Assembly (NCBI RefSeq): GCF_040802235.1
Contig: NC_133170.1
Location: 3,177,001 to 3,241,000 of the forward strand
DNA length: 64,000 nucleotides
From: Manis javanica
Taxonomy: Eukaryota > Chordata > Mammalia > Pholidota > Manidae
Direction of reading: 5' to 3'
Below the pieces are notes generated by a model that was not told where the DNA came from, did not search any database, and worked only from the letters and a program-made list of their open reading frames with translations. Of the stretch, positions 1-11,847 are shown piece after piece. How positions within the stretch are numbered: the stretch's first letter is position 1; each line of letters opens with the position of its first letter. Both the position numbers and the translations under genes were made by a program.

Positions 1-950
1 AGGTGGCATATTTATTTTATAGCATCACAGGTCATTTCATTTAACAGCAGTGCAGTCGCAGGGACTTTGCTTTCCATGCCGGGAGATTCTTCTTAGTTCA
101 CTGCTGTGCTGCCGAGAGGTTTAGAAGGTTTCCCAGGCCTGGCGCCGCCCGCTGCGGCCCGTGTGGACGCGTGCGGCAGGATGGAACCTGCGCCAGTGAC
201 TGAGCGAGGGCGTCTTCCTTCCTGAAGTGACTTACTAGTGTTTGGCTTGTTTTCGACCACCTCAGAACTGGCCTCTTACTGATTACTTGGCAAATGGGAC
301 TGAATGTGCGTCAATGAAAAAAGTTTTGTGAAGGAAACTTTCCTGTAATCAGCATGGTTGAAAATAGGAAGGTACTGAAATATTTACGGGTGAATTTGTG
401 GCTGGGTTTCTTCAGGTCCACTAGTGGCAGAAGGGGGCGTGAGGAGGGGGTGTAGGTGAAATAAGAATCCTTTGAATGGAATTGTCACAACTGGGAGATG
501 GACATATGGGGATTTACTCTTCTGTTCTCCCTACTTTTGTGTGTTTGAGTTTTTTTTTTTAAATAAAGTTTAAGGAAGTGGAATGGAAGACTCAAATCAT
601 TGATGGCCCCATTCACAGCTGTGGGGGCGGGCGTTCTTTGGGAAGGATGAGCAGTGAACTAACTTCTCTCCCGTGTACCTAGAGCACTGCCTGTACGTAC
701 CATTCTCGGGAGGACTGAGGAAGTAGTTGTTCTGTGTGTTTTGTGTTTCTTGGTGAGGAACCCTGGCGGAGAAAGGCCGGTTCGGAGGTCAGAATGTAAG
801 ACTGGTTCGGCACTGTACTGCTGCTGTGACTTGATGTTCGTTTGCTTCTGAATAGAAGTTTTGTACTTCAGCTTTTGAACATGGTCAAAAGTTGTTAATA
901 TGTTGCCTTATGCTAAAACTGTCGGGAAATGTGGTTTTCTTTCCCATTAG
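1..950 (+). other. GXYLT1: GXYLT1 intron (3' part), upstream of first visible exon
   Basis: This stretch precedes the first recognisable coding exon and ends in a pyrimidine-rich tract and an AG acceptor at 949-950. I looked for the gene's first exon (signal anchor and proline/glycine-rich stem) and the small optional exon known in human and saw neither, so both should lie before the window. It contains a short GC-rich patch near 130-215 with no coding signature. No repeat was recognised. Confidence 0.7.
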
Positions 951-1122
951 GTATAGTCTGAAAGTACAGCCCGTTGAGAGAATGCACCTCGCTGTGGTCG
1001 CCTGTGGGGAAAGACTGGAAGAGACTGTAACCATGCTGAAGTCAGCTGTCATTTTCAGCATCAAACCTCTTTGGTTCCATATTTTTGCTGAAGATCAACT
1101 GCATGATAGTTTCAAAGGCATA
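951..1122 (+). CDS. GXYLT1: GXYLT1 coding exon (start of catalytic domain)
   Basis: GXYLT1 is a Golgi type II membrane glycosyltransferase (GT8 family). It adds the first alpha-1,3-linked xylose to O-glucose on Notch EGF repeats, using UDP-xylose. This exon supplies one base to complete an Arg codon and then 57 codons, from YSLKVQPVERMHLAVVACGE to HDSFKGI. The VVACG beta-strand opens the nucleotide-sugar fold. The acceptor is TTAG at 947-950 and the donor is gtaagt at 1123. The last codon is ATA (Ile), where I recall Arg in human, so the base before the donor is A rather than the usual G. An ATG inside the exon (982) is a normal internal Met, not a start. Upstream exons with the transmembrane anchor are outside the window. 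Confidence 0.96.
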
Positions 1123-3626
1123 GTAAGTATTTGAGACTTGGGACTGTAGAGTTGACTATTTAATGGTATTCTCTAATAGGACATTGTTTTATTCCTTCAT
1201 GGAATGGAATATTAATTCTATAACTGCCCTCCTGGAGTGAAGAGTATTCCCTGCTACTACGTCCTTCAAAGAGTCCAGTTCTTGGGTATAAGAGGAAGGT
1301 TTGTTTTTGAAAAGAAGTAGGTCAGTTAAAGTCCTTTGCCAAGCTTGGAGCTTTTTATTTTTCCAGGGTGATTTGACTGAGATGTCCTGTGATTAAATTT
1401 TGTTCCCATCCTTGGCTGGGGAGAACCTCAGTCAGATGTGCACAAGGTTTCCATTCTGTTTTAAGGGGAAGGAACTGAATGACAGTATGGAGGGAAGTAA
1501 CTTCTTGCTCTGATAAGAAAGTTCTTGGATTTTGTATTAGTTACAGGCAGTTTCGCTGCAGTGGCAGAAAAATCCCCCAAACAGTGGCTTAGGCAGTTTA
1601 TTTGTGGAAGTTTATTTCCCTCTCACATAGAAGCAGGCGGTCTGCAGTAAGTGCAGCTCCATGTCCTCTGGGGCTCTTGCTGCTTCTCTCCTGCGGCCGA
1701 GCCATCTTTAACATAGCCTGCTACTTCATGGTCCAGGATGGCTGCTCAGGCTCCGTCCCTCACACCCACATTCTAGCCAGTGTGAGGGAGGAGGGAGTGA
1801 AGATGGCAGTCCCCTCCTTCCCTCTAAGGACACTTCATAGAAGTTGCACTTAACATTCTTGCCGGTATATGTAACTGTACCTAGCTGTTTATGAGGGCTG
1901 AAAAGGTACTCTCTAATCAGGGCAGCCATGTAACATCCTTAGCAAAAAAATTATTGCTGTGCAGGAAGAAGAGAGCAGGTATATATGGGGGAGAGAGTAT
2001 AAGAGAAAGAAAATTCATCTAAGTCTCACTATTTCACATTCTGAGGTGGTGGTGTAGATGATGATAAAGGTTCTGCCCTCACCCTGCCCCCCAACTCTGT
2101 CTGTCTCTCTGTGTACTAACTTAAGCTTTCAAAATGGTTTGATTTTTATGCTTGGTCTAACTATGTATGCATTTGATGTTTTTTTTCAAGTTAAATTGGT
2201 TCAATTAAAAATTGAGTGAAAAATACTACTTGTGGCCTCAAGTTTTTTAGTTTTCTGCCAAAATATTTGATTCCAAGAGTTTCACTTACTGTTTTAAAAT
2301 ATTTCTAGTGTCTACATTTTTGATATGTGCTTTTGTGATCTTGATCTGTTTATCTTATTTTTCTAAAATATTTACTGAGTAATTAATTTTGTCCTAACAG
2401 TTCAGAGAATAGCAACAGATTGCTACCAACTGTGGAAACCTTTGAAAATGTAATAAAAAAGTAAAATAAATGTATTGCTTCATCTTATGTGCAGCTTCTG
2501 TGTTGTTTAAATGTGGCAAGTTATTGATTACATAATATGTATTTTTAAACTTAGTTTTTCTGTAATTATAATAGCCCACTCTGAGAATGCTGGGCTTTGC
2601 TTTTGAAGAAAGAATATCAAATATTTTGTGGAATATGCTTTTACTGCAAAAAAGATGTCTAAATATTAGACTATTAAATAAAATATGGCAAAGCTTTCAT
2701 TTTGAATTTAGTATTGAAAGGATCCTTCAGTGATTTATAAGCCTCACAGGGAAAATAAAATGTAGTGTTTTAAACTAATTAACAGAAACATCAAAACAGA
2801 GTGTTAGAAGCAAAAACCTTCCCTTAAACTATGTTGGAAGGCACTAATGTTATAAAAAATTACTTGAACACTGTCAGGATTCAAAAAGAGAACATCTTCA
2901 GCCTGTTGGATTAACTGCTTAGTTTCCTGCCTATCCCCAGATCGTGAATGTGTGGGAGCTTTGAATCAACAACTGTTGAAGCAGCAACGATGGGTTGTAC
3001 TTAAACTGAATTTGAAATAATTCAGTGTTCTAATACTGAATGCATTCAGGATACTAAAGTGTAAACAGGTTCATTATAGAGTTTCAGGTCTGTTTTGTTT
3101 TTTATAATGATTAAAAAAAATTGGCATTGGATGTCTATCAGAATATTTTATTATTAGGAATATGCCTATTAAAACTACATAGACAGATGTTCACTAATTG
3201 GTTTCTTATTGGTCTCTCTTTGAATGTAAACCTTTTCTGTTATTTCATGCATACTGTGGTGACAAAGTTAGTGGTTATTTTTCTGAGTTTAATTTGGGGA
3301 TTGAGAGGATTCATACATCAGGTAAAGCTGAGGGAGGCGAACAACTTGTGAGTCTCTGTCCACTCTCTGTTCTGTGAGGGTGACCTTGTAAGTGGCACTG
3401 TGTCTCCAGTCTTTACGGTGGAGTCTTTCTCCCATATTACTATGATTTAAGATGCTGAGTGAGAATAAGATGGTGGGAAAGAAGAATCTGACTTTCTCTT
3501 AACTGTGTAAAACATAAGATGTAGACTATTTTAATTTTTAGCTTTTTAAAATAATCTGTTGGTTTATGATTTTACAGAGAAAATTGGAAATGAAACAAGT
3601 CTAAACTGATTCTTTTTTTTTTTTAG
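1123..3626 (+). other. GXYLT1: GXYLT1 intron
   Basis: The intron runs from a gtaagt donor to a long polypyrimidine tract and AG at 3625-3626. It holds one old interspersed repeat at about 1538-1995. The rest (2000-3600) is AT-rich and shows no gene or named repeat. Confidence 0.9.
1538..1995. repeat. Old mammalian interspersed repeat, class not assigned
   Basis: The sequence matches in outline a medium-copy mammalian repeat that I remember but cannot name. It reads from a 'cagtggcttaggcagttt' type start, through a C/T-rich 'caggatggctgctcaggctc' section, to a 'gggcagccatgtaac' end followed by a purine-rich tail. It is diverged, without intact coding sequence. Short open frames on both strands here are by-products. 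Confidence 0.55.
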
Positions 3627-3752
3627 CTTGACAGCTGGTCATTTCTGCAGACATTCAATTATTCATTATACCCAATAACGTTTCCAAATGAGAACGCAGC
3701 AGAGTGGAAAAAGCTCTTTAAACCATGTGCTTCCCAGAGATTATTCTTGCCA
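3627..3752 (+). CDS. GXYLT1: GXYLT1 coding exon
   Basis: This exon has 42 whole codons in phase 0, from [20 protein letters not shown] to [12 protein letters not shown]. It carries a possible N-glycosylation sequon (NYS) near its start. The acceptor follows a run of Ts (AG at 3625-3626) and the donor is gtaagt at 3753. It joins in frame to the exons on either side and is a typical conserved part of the GT8 fold of this enzyme. Confidence 0.97.
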
Positions 3753-3837
3753 GTAAGTTTTTTCTTCTTTTTTTTTAAATCTTGTTTTTACACACATGGG
3801 TTAATAAAGAGTCACATATAAATCAGTTAACTACACA

Positions 3838-3876
<39 letters not shown>

Positions 3877-6553
3877 CTGATTTTTTTCATTGAACATTAG
3901 GGGGAAAAAGGTCCCATAGAACAAATAAAAGCTACTGTAAAAAGCTCTGATAGAAGTGAAAAATACAGTAATTTCTGCTGAAATACTATTTCTTACATTT
4001 TAATTCATTCAGTTGCTATAAATTGTTTTATCTCTAAGAAGGAGTAAAGGTCATCAGACCTTAATGGGGCTGACTGAGTGTGTTGCTAGCAGAGGTGCAG
4101 GTCAGGGTCACCTGCAAGCTAGAGTCCACACTTAAAAGACCACATCATTCAGTAAGTTTTTCTGTCTTAACACCAAGCCAGTTTACCTTTTCAACTGGAT
4201 ACTTTAACACAGACACAAAATTAAAGGCATGTGAAGTCAGTAGGAAATGGGAACCATTTATTCAGTGGGGCTACTCTTTGATGTTGTTCCCTGGTGATAA
4301 ATGCTTATTATTATTTTAATCTGAAAATATTCAGAAGCAAGGTAACCTCTTTTATTTTGAATTGCTTTCATCCACAGTTTTAAAATTTCACAGTTGTTAA
4401 GACCACTATAATGTTTAAAATAGTTATAATAGTAGAAATAGTGAATTTAAGAATCTCACAGATTTCTGGAAAGTATATGAATTATAGGGAAGATACTTCA
4501 ATTACTTGTTATAAGTAGGTTGAGGCAATTCTTAGCATATTAAGAATATAGGTTACTGAACCAGGTCATCAATAAGATTTAAAGTTAAGTTCTCATTTTG
4601 TCAGCTGAGTCCTCCTAGCTGGGGTCTTTGTTGCTGTGCATACAAAATTTGAATCCTGTGGTCTTTTTCAGTCTCTGCTCTGTTGTAAGAGGCACACAAA
4701 TAAGGGATTAAGATAGGGGAAAAAGGCTAACAAGTCTTAGATACTCTATGTGGGCTTTATAAGTTCAAAACAAATCTTTATGTCGAATCATTGCAGTGTC
4801 ACACTCAATTAATAATTCGCTGTTTTCTGCCAGGCATCTGTACTGAAGTACTGGGTATAGGAATGAACTGAACAGTTTTCTTGTTTTCTAGAGCTTATTG
4901 TCTGATGTGAGAGACAGACATTGAACAAACACATTATGGCACTAAATAAACGCAAATGTGTTAGTGAAAGAATAAGTGGTGAGGGAAGCATGAGATTTCA
5001 GCCATTTATTTCTCTTCCATTTTGTTCTGCATTATTAACAAGTCTAATTATTGGTGTGATAAGAAATTTGCTGATCATTTAATCTGCTTACATTTCTAAA
5101 TGGCATTTGAAATACTAAAATAAAATATTTGAAACCCATCTGATTGTCCTCATACTTCTCTGTTACTTCTGCAACTTTTTAACCAAATGTAAGTAAATTC
5201 ATGTCTTATTTTTCTAATGGTAAACTTTTTTTTACTGAGTTTCTCTTCCTTTGAAATAGATAAATGACAAGCACTGTGATCTCTGTCCACTCCTTGCCCT
5301 GACAGCCACCACAGAGAAGTCCTGACCCGGGTGTCACTGAGCCTGTGTGTGGCCTCCGCTGGCCGTGTCGCCCGTAGGGAGCTCGGGGCTCTGGCGTGCC
5401 TTCCTAGTCCGCCAGCAGCATACAGCATTTCAGTCTTAGGAGCGCACCTTGTGTCATGGGACAGGACAGAATGTTGCTATAAAAACCTTGCCCACCCTCT
5501 TCTGTCCCCCAGAAAGAGACAGATATATAGGCACATGTACACACACCCTTTACTCAGTGTTTTTGAGAAATCGACCCTTTCCCATTCATGCTCTGCAGTC
5601 CAGCGTCAGACTTCTTTCCCAGCGGGATATTAAGGCGGCTGTGGGGAGCGTGGGGCGAAGCCAACCTGCTGCTGCTTGTTAGGGCGACGGCTTCAGCCTC
5701 CGCTGCAGGAAGAGGCAGCAGCTTTGAGAAGGAGCAGAATGTAGATCGAGCTCTTATTCTCCTTATGTTTTTAACTAAAATGGTTTAGGTTAACCTGATG
5801 ACTGAGTCTTACTAATACACTGGGATACGCAATAAATTTAAATTTGCATGAGTCAGACTCTAAAGTTCATGAGTCAGGCAGAAATAAAAAAATTGCTCTT
5901 GGAAATCCCTGTAGAAGTTGGAGATTTAACATCTCTCAGAAAGTAAGGACATCGCCAGTATTTCTTCCGAGACAAGCCTGTCTTCACCCCTGCTCAGTAA
6001 GTGCGCAGTTTCTCTGACTGCGTGAGAGACGGCGAAGCACGGAACGCAGAGCGCAGGCTGCAGAGGGGGGTCGCCGTTCCAGGTGGGCTCAGTGTCTGCT
6101 GAGACCGGGAGGATGTAAGGGTGCAGCCGTGACCTGGAAGGTGTCACAGGTCTAGGGAACAAGTTCAGAAGGTCTTCATTTGTGTTGATTCATTTCTGTA
6201 TTTATTCAGAAAATTAAGATTCGAGCTAGAAATTCACCTAAGTTAATGTTGTTTTCCATTATCCTCTCTGTTCTTTGAGGATATTGCTTTTATCTTATTT
6301 ATTCTTCCAATTGTTAATATTGGGTTTTTGTTCTGATTTGTTTTTATAGCTTTTCTTCTCTAAAAGTTAAGATGAAGGCTAGCACAATATCTCTATGTAT
6401 GTTGTCAAAAGTGACAGATTTAGGAAAACTTAGTGTATAAAATTAATATAAATTAGCTTATCTCTTAGGTATTTCTTCTATAATTAAAGTCTCTTCTGTG
6501 TTTTATGATAAATGAATACAATCACAGTTAACGATTCAAATCTCTCCTCACAG
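3753..6553 (+). other. GXYLT1: GXYLT1 intron
   Basis: The intron contains a CA microsatellite at 3833-3874, an L2/MIR-like trace near 4830-4990 (weak), and two moderately CpG-rich patches near 5300-5420 and 5990-6110. No gene is supported. The AG acceptor is at 6552-6553. Confidence 0.88.
3833..3874. repeat. (CA)n microsatellite
   Basis: An almost uninterrupted AC/CA dinucleotide run of about 20 units lies in a GXYLT1 intron. It is likely length-polymorphic. Confidence 0.97.
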
Positions 6554-6805
6554 TTAATCCTCAAAGAAGTTGACTCACTATTGTATGTCGACACTGATAT
6601 CCTTTTTTTACGGCCTGTTGATGATATTTGGTCTTTACTAAAGAAATTTAATTCCACACAAATTGCTGCAATGGCACCAGAGCATGAGGAGCCTCGAATA
6701 GGGTGGTATAACCGTTTCGCCAGGCACCCGTACTACGGGAAAACGGGCGTGAACTCGGGGGTCATGCTGATGAACGTGACGAGGATGAGAAGGAAGCATT
6801 TCAAG
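6554..6805 (+). CDS. GXYLT1: GXYLT1 coding exon with DxD active-site motif
   Basis: This exon has 84 whole codons, from [20 protein letters not shown] to [14 protein letters not shown]. It holds the DTD motif (bases 6590-6598), the DxD signature that binds the divalent metal and the UDP-sugar phosphates in GT8 enzymes. It also has the conserved [10 protein letters not shown] block that shapes the sugar pocket. Possible N-glycosylation sequons are NST and NVT. The acceptor is CAG at 6551-6553 and the donor is gtgagc at 6806. The open frame runs on past the donor to 6886, but that tail is intronic. This is the most diagnostic exon in the window. Confidence 0.98.
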
Positions 6806-7024
6806 GTGAGCCATGGACACAGGTACTTCGCCGACATCTCTCAGGTTTGCCTCCAGATCGTCTCCAGTTTAACTGTGCTTTTTTAAAAACTAGATTGAGC
6901 GATTCAGAACTTTTCCACTTACCTAGAATAATTGAAGAAAAGTGTCTCAGTATCCTGCTTGCTGGGGCCTTGCAGTAGGTCAGGCCAGATGACAGCGCAG
7001 TGAAGCGAAGCAGCCGTGTGCTGA

Positions 7025-7245
7025 GCGGTGAGCCCGACGTCTAGGTCTAGGAGCGTGAGCCTCTGGAGCCTGCGGCCTGGTCCGGAGCCCTGGGGCCTTG
7101 GGCAGGTTTTGAGCATGCCCGGGCTTCGGTTTTCTCATCTGTGCACTGAGGATGACAGACAGCAGTGCCTCCACCACTGGGCTTTTGTGAGGGTTGGATT
7201 AGTTAGAACGGTGGCTAATATATAGTAAACGTTGGCTCTTTTGGT
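7025..7245 (+). repeat. MIR SINE fragment
   Basis: The stretch 'ggttttctcatctgtgcact' followed by 'gtgagggttggatta' and 'atagtaaacgttgg' follows the MIR core and 3' part in forward orientation. It is diverged, with 5' limits uncertain. Confidence 0.65.
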
Positions 7246-7449
7246 GCTACTGGGAGTTAACTTAAAAAAAAAAAAATCCCTGCGTGTTTCTTACCTCTCA
7301 AATTATGGGGTCAGTGGAATAGTCGGGCTATTTAATTAATTTCTCTGATTGCACATCCATGTGTTGAATACAGGTGTATGTTGACCTGTTTACCAGTTCC
7401 CCGATGAGGAGTTGCGCATGCTGAGCTTTAAGTCACCGCAGTCTGTGGG

Positions 7450-7665
7450 CAGTGGAGCCTGCCTGCTCAGTTTATGCGTGATGTTGTCACCTCTGCACTG
7501 TTCAACACGGGCCAGTTAGCTGACTTTCAGACATCATTGTCTCGACTGAAAAGCAGACATAATAAACAGATTTTTGTAGGTTGTCAGTTTAAAAGAGATC
7601 CATTTAAAATGCTTAGTGTGGAGCATGGCACATAGTAAGTGCTTAAATGTTAGCTAAAAGCTGTG
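7450..7665 (+). repeat. MIR SINE fragment (3' part clearest)
   Basis: The block ends with 'gagcatggcacatagtaagt', the characteristic MIR 3' section. The upstream half is too diverged to fix. Confidence 0.5.
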
Positions 7666-8243
7666 ACTTCTGAAATACCTGTAGAGACTTACTGTTTATT
7701 CCTTTACATCTGGATAGGACCAAATTAAACTTTAAGGTATGTGAGTTCTTTTATGGTATGAGGATAGATGTATGTCTGCCTGCATATGTGTCTGTGAGGT
7801 ATTTTCCTTATATGACCAGAATCCCTGCACCGTTTCGCCCCTCCCCGTGCGTCCCATGTGATCTCGGCCTCATCTAGAGCTGCTCCCATGATTTATCTTT
7901 GGGGCGGCAGCGGCCATCACCGTCTCAGTCTTGGCAGCTTGCACCCAACCCTCTCCACTTCTGTGGATCTTGTAAACCTGGTTGTTTTTTTAGCCTTCCC
8001 ATTTTCTGAACCTTTATGAAATCTTGATTTCACTTCCATTTTGTCCCCCACAGTTGAGTGCACTAGGGAGGTATGTAACCCATATTCCTACTTAGCACTG
8101 AACATCTTTCTTCAGTTACCAATTTGTTAATCTAGCTTGAATTGTAAAACTTATGTACCATAAAGTTTTACTAAGTAAGATGGGTGTGATGCCATGAGTT
8201 TTCTGCCTCTTCTGATTGTTCGACCACACATGGTAATATTATA

Positions 8244-8257
8244 CCAGAAGATGGCGC
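8244..8257 (+). promoter_or_regulatory. CTCF-like binding motif (intronic)
   Basis: The 14 bases CCAGAAGATGGCGC match the commonly used CTCF core CCASYAGRKGGCRS at 13 of 14 positions, with A in place of Y at position 5. The site sits in unique intronic DNA. Occupancy cannot be judged from sequence alone. Confidence 0.5.
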
Positions 8258-9339
8258 TGTAAGATTGTCTCCTAAGGAATAATGTGACTTCTTTGTAACT
8301 CTTGATTTGAAATTCATAGAATTATGAATTTAGAGTTGCAAAGAAAATACAATTTAGTGTAACACCATTATTTAATTTTTTTAAACTTTCAAAATACAGC
8401 TATACAGTTCAAATCTATTATTATTATTTGCTACTTAGCCTTTTATTTAAGTGTCACTCTTAGGTCCTGGAACAGTTTCCCTGCTCCCCTTTATCCTGTG
8501 TCTGTGGTGTGCTCTAAACCAGCTAGAGATGTAGAGATGGCAGTTGAAGTAATTTCTGAACTTTCACACTTTCATTTTCTTCTGTGCACTAATGACTTAA
8601 TGAAGAAAAATGGTAGAGGCCCAACTGTACAGATTCCGAAGGTACGGTTTGCTTTACACCTGCCCTCCAACCCCCATGTTCCAGACAGTCCTATTCTTGC
8701 CCAGTGGGACAACTCAGATCAGCTTTGTTTTCAAAGATTATTATATTTATAATGTCTGAGATGTTTCTACAAAATTGGTTTTTTGATTCCTTTTCTCATA
8801 TGTCTTTGTTTTTCTCGGTTGTTTTCCAGACTATATCTATAGCAAACATTGCTGTATTTTTTTCCTACTAATTCTATAATTTCTGGCACAGATCTTAAGT
8901 TTTAGAGCTCTGATGACATCACTGAATTCCTTGTAATAACTCTCCACGCTGTTCGATACAGACCCAAGAACGTTGCCCCATGGTTCTTACTATGTGAAAA
9001 ACTATAAGGCTGCTACTCACTTAGGACAGTGGCTGTGTTTTAAATCCTTACTCTGCTGCCACACAGTGCCTACCATCCATGATGTTCAGTTCCAACCTGA
9101 TGTATTGTACTTACATACATATATTAAGAATAAAAATAGTGAAGATTCTACTTTTTTGTTGTTTCTTAGAATGCTTGATGGGCAATACAACGCTGGTTAG
9201 CTATTGCTTTTAGGATGGTGTTTGCAGTTCTGAATCCCTGTAAGAATATTTCTTAGCCTTTTTCTATTTATTAGAAAAAAATATATAAATAAGGCATCTT
9301 GGGAATCCTTTCCTTGTATGTTTACTGTTCCCTGCTCAT

Positions 9340-9480
9340 GTCCTGTCATATATTACTTTGTAAAACAAGTTTTGTCTGCTTTCTTCACCTACTGAGGGCA
9401 GGACATGAACAACTTTGTATTTAGAATACAGGGCAAGGAGTCTGGCATAAAGTAGCAACTCAGTAGATGATTACTGGCAG
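9340..9480 (+). repeat. L2 LINE 3' end fragment
   Basis: The order 'tttgtctgctttcttcacct', 'ctgagggcaggacatg', then 'aaagtagcaactcagtagat' follows the L2 3' end. It is short and diverged. Confidence 0.55.
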
Positions 9481-9903
9481 AGGATGGTGGAAAATTTTAG
9501 AAACCAGGCCGTTAATGACTTACTGAAAAATATTGACAGAGAGAACATTTACTATGAGGTGGACATGATGGTTGTTTTTACATATTTGAAAGATATATGT
9601 GGTGCAGGACTTTTACTGTATTATATATGTAGTTATGAGAACAATAATCAATGAACAAAAATTATCAAAAAGCACAGAACTTTTCACAGGTAGTGGGGTC
9701 ACTAAGCTTAGGAATTAGTAACTTCTCTGTTAGCACTGCTGGAACGTAGTATGGAGAGCCACCTGTCAGTTTTATATTTATGTATGAGAGAGACTGATAA
9801 TGATAAGCATACATAAAATTCTAAGAATGAAACATTGCTTTTAATATAATGTGCAGTTTTGTAGTAGGTTGGCTAAAAATAACAAACTAGAACATTTTTT
9901 AAA

Positions 9904-9945
9904 AAGTGTATTTATTTATTTATTTATTTATTTATTTATTAAGGT
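9904..9945. repeat. (TTTA)n tetranucleotide run
   Basis: A run of about eight ATTT units adjoins the 3' end of the antisense L1. It probably grew from that element's poly(A) tail. Confidence 0.9.
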
Positions 9946-10953
9946 ATCATTGATATACACTATTACAAAGGTTTCACATGGAAAACACTGATTACTACAT
10001 TCACCCATATTATCAAGTACCCCCCAAGCCCCATTGCAGTCACTGTCCATCAGTGTAGTAAGATGGTATAAAGTCACTATTTGTCTTCTCTGTGCTATAT
10101 GTGATGCCCCCCACCACATCATTTGTGCCAATCATAATGCCCCTCAATCCCCTTCTCCCTTCCTCCCCACCCGCCCTCCCCCTCCTCTCCCCCTTGGTAA
10201 CCACTAGTCCCTTCTTGGAGTCTGTGAGTCTGCTGCTGTTTTGTTCCTTCAGTTTTGCTTTGTGTTACACTCCACAAATGAGTAAAATCACAAGGTACTT
10301 GTCTTTCTCTGCCTGGCTTATTTCACTGAGCATAATGCCCTCTAGCTCCATCCATGTTGTTGCAAATGGTAGGATTTGTTTTCTTCTTATGGCTGAATAG
10401 TATTCCATTGTGTATATGTACCACCTCTTCTTTATTCATCTACTGATGGACACCTAGGTTGCTTCCATTTCTTGGCTATTGTAAATAGTACTGCAGTAAA
10501 CATAGGGGTGCATATGTCTTTTTGAATCTGAGATCTTGTTTCCTTCGGGCAAATTCCTAAGAGTGGAATTCCTGGGTCAAATGGTAATTCTATTTTTGTT
10601 TTTTTGAGGAACCTCCATACTCCTTTCCATAGTGATTGAACTAATTTACATTTCCACCAGCAGTGTAGGAGGGTTCCCTTTTCTCTGCATCCTTGCCAGC
10701 GTTTATTGTTCCTTGTCTTTTCCATATTGGCTATCCTAAATTGTGTGAGGTGATACCTCATTGTGGTTTTAATTTACATTTCCCTGATAATTAGTGATGT
10801 GGAGCATCTTTTCGTGTGCCTGTTGGCCATCTGAATTTCTTCTTTGGAGAAGTGTCTGTTCAGATCCTGCACCCGTTTTTTAATCGGGTTATTTGGTTTT
10901 TGGGTGTTGAGGCATGTAAGTTCTTTATATATTTTGGATGTTAACCCCTTGTC
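9943..10953 (-). mobile_element. L1 LINE, 5'-truncated 3' end
   Basis: On the minus strand this is the last part of L1 ORF2 followed by the 3' UTR, its A-rich tail reading as TTTA on the + strand. The minus frame at 10432-10761 gives the L1 ORF2 C-terminal region with the LLHCWWKCK and FTIAKKWKQPRCPSVDE blocks. The 3' UTR is a C-rich segment (10140-10200, + strand view). It is truncated at its 5' end near 10953 and broken by stops, so it cannot move. It is one of the better preserved L1 copies here. Confidence 0.92.
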
Positions 10954-10959
10954 TTATTT

Positions 10960-11420
10960 TTTAAAATTACAAAAGTAAATCATGCTTGGAAACATTTAAG
11001 CAATTCATTGTATGTAGTAGAGTAAACATTTAAGAGAGTAAACATCGTATGTAGAAAAATATTTAAGCAACTCATTGTATGTAGACTAAAAAGGCAGGTC
11101 TCTCCTTTATATACCACTCTTCCCAGTTTAATTCCTTTGCCCAAATGATACTATGGACTTTGTTAGGCATTCTTCAGACCCTTTAAAAAATATATCTTGA
11201 AACAGGTATACATGTACACGGCACTTACATATGGAGCCTTTAATACATCTTCAGCTTCTTTCACTTTGTAAATATACAGCTGGCTGGCTGTCATGTCAGT
11301 GCGCACAGTATGTCTCATATTTAATGCGTGTGTGGTCCTGTGGAGACGGATGATCTAGTTTTATTGCTCGTGTGTGCTTGGATGAACATGTAGTTAGATG
11401 GCTGAAAACATCTCACATAT
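10960..11420 (-). repeat. Older LINE-like fragment
   Basis: The text resembles the 3' region of an old L1 (an 'attacaaaagtaaatcatgc' start followed by short AT-rich blocks). Identity and limits are uncertain. Confidence 0.35.
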
Positions 11421-11823
11421 TTTAATTTATATTTTCCTGACTATACTACCAGTATGGGAAATTATATTTTCATATAAATAAAATACAGTTTTCATATAAT
11501 TTTTATCATTCCTCCTTCCTCTTTTGTGTTCTTACCCTCTGACCATTTCTCCACTTGGTTACTTTTCTGTTTCTGTTGACTTGAACCCTTTTTATATGTA
11601 ATGCCTCTTGATTAAACTTGTTTCTCCTGGTCGTTCATTGTCAGTCTTGGATAGTCTAGGTCCCATCATCAGCAGTGACACCAGAGTTACTGCTTCTTGT
11701 CCAATAGGACTTTTCCTTTAAGTTATAAAGTGTCTCCCCTTCCCCCCCCATTATTTTCCTAAGACTGGTCTGGGCCTTGTAATTTTATCTTTAATCAGCT
11801 TTTCTTTGAATAGGTATATTCTG

Positions 11824-11847
11824 TACACACACACACACACACACACG
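11824..11847. repeat. (AC)n microsatellite
   Basis: A short AC run of about eleven units lies in a GXYLT1 intron. Confidence 0.95.

Noticed and set aside
1..950. Possible GXYLT1 first or optional second exon
   Set aside because: No frame resembling the membrane anchor, stem or the Cys/Trp-rich optional exon is visible.
6806..6886. Coding extension of the DxD exon past 6805
   Set aside because: The donor gtgagc at 6806 and the in-frame join to the exon at 13269 show that this tail is intronic.
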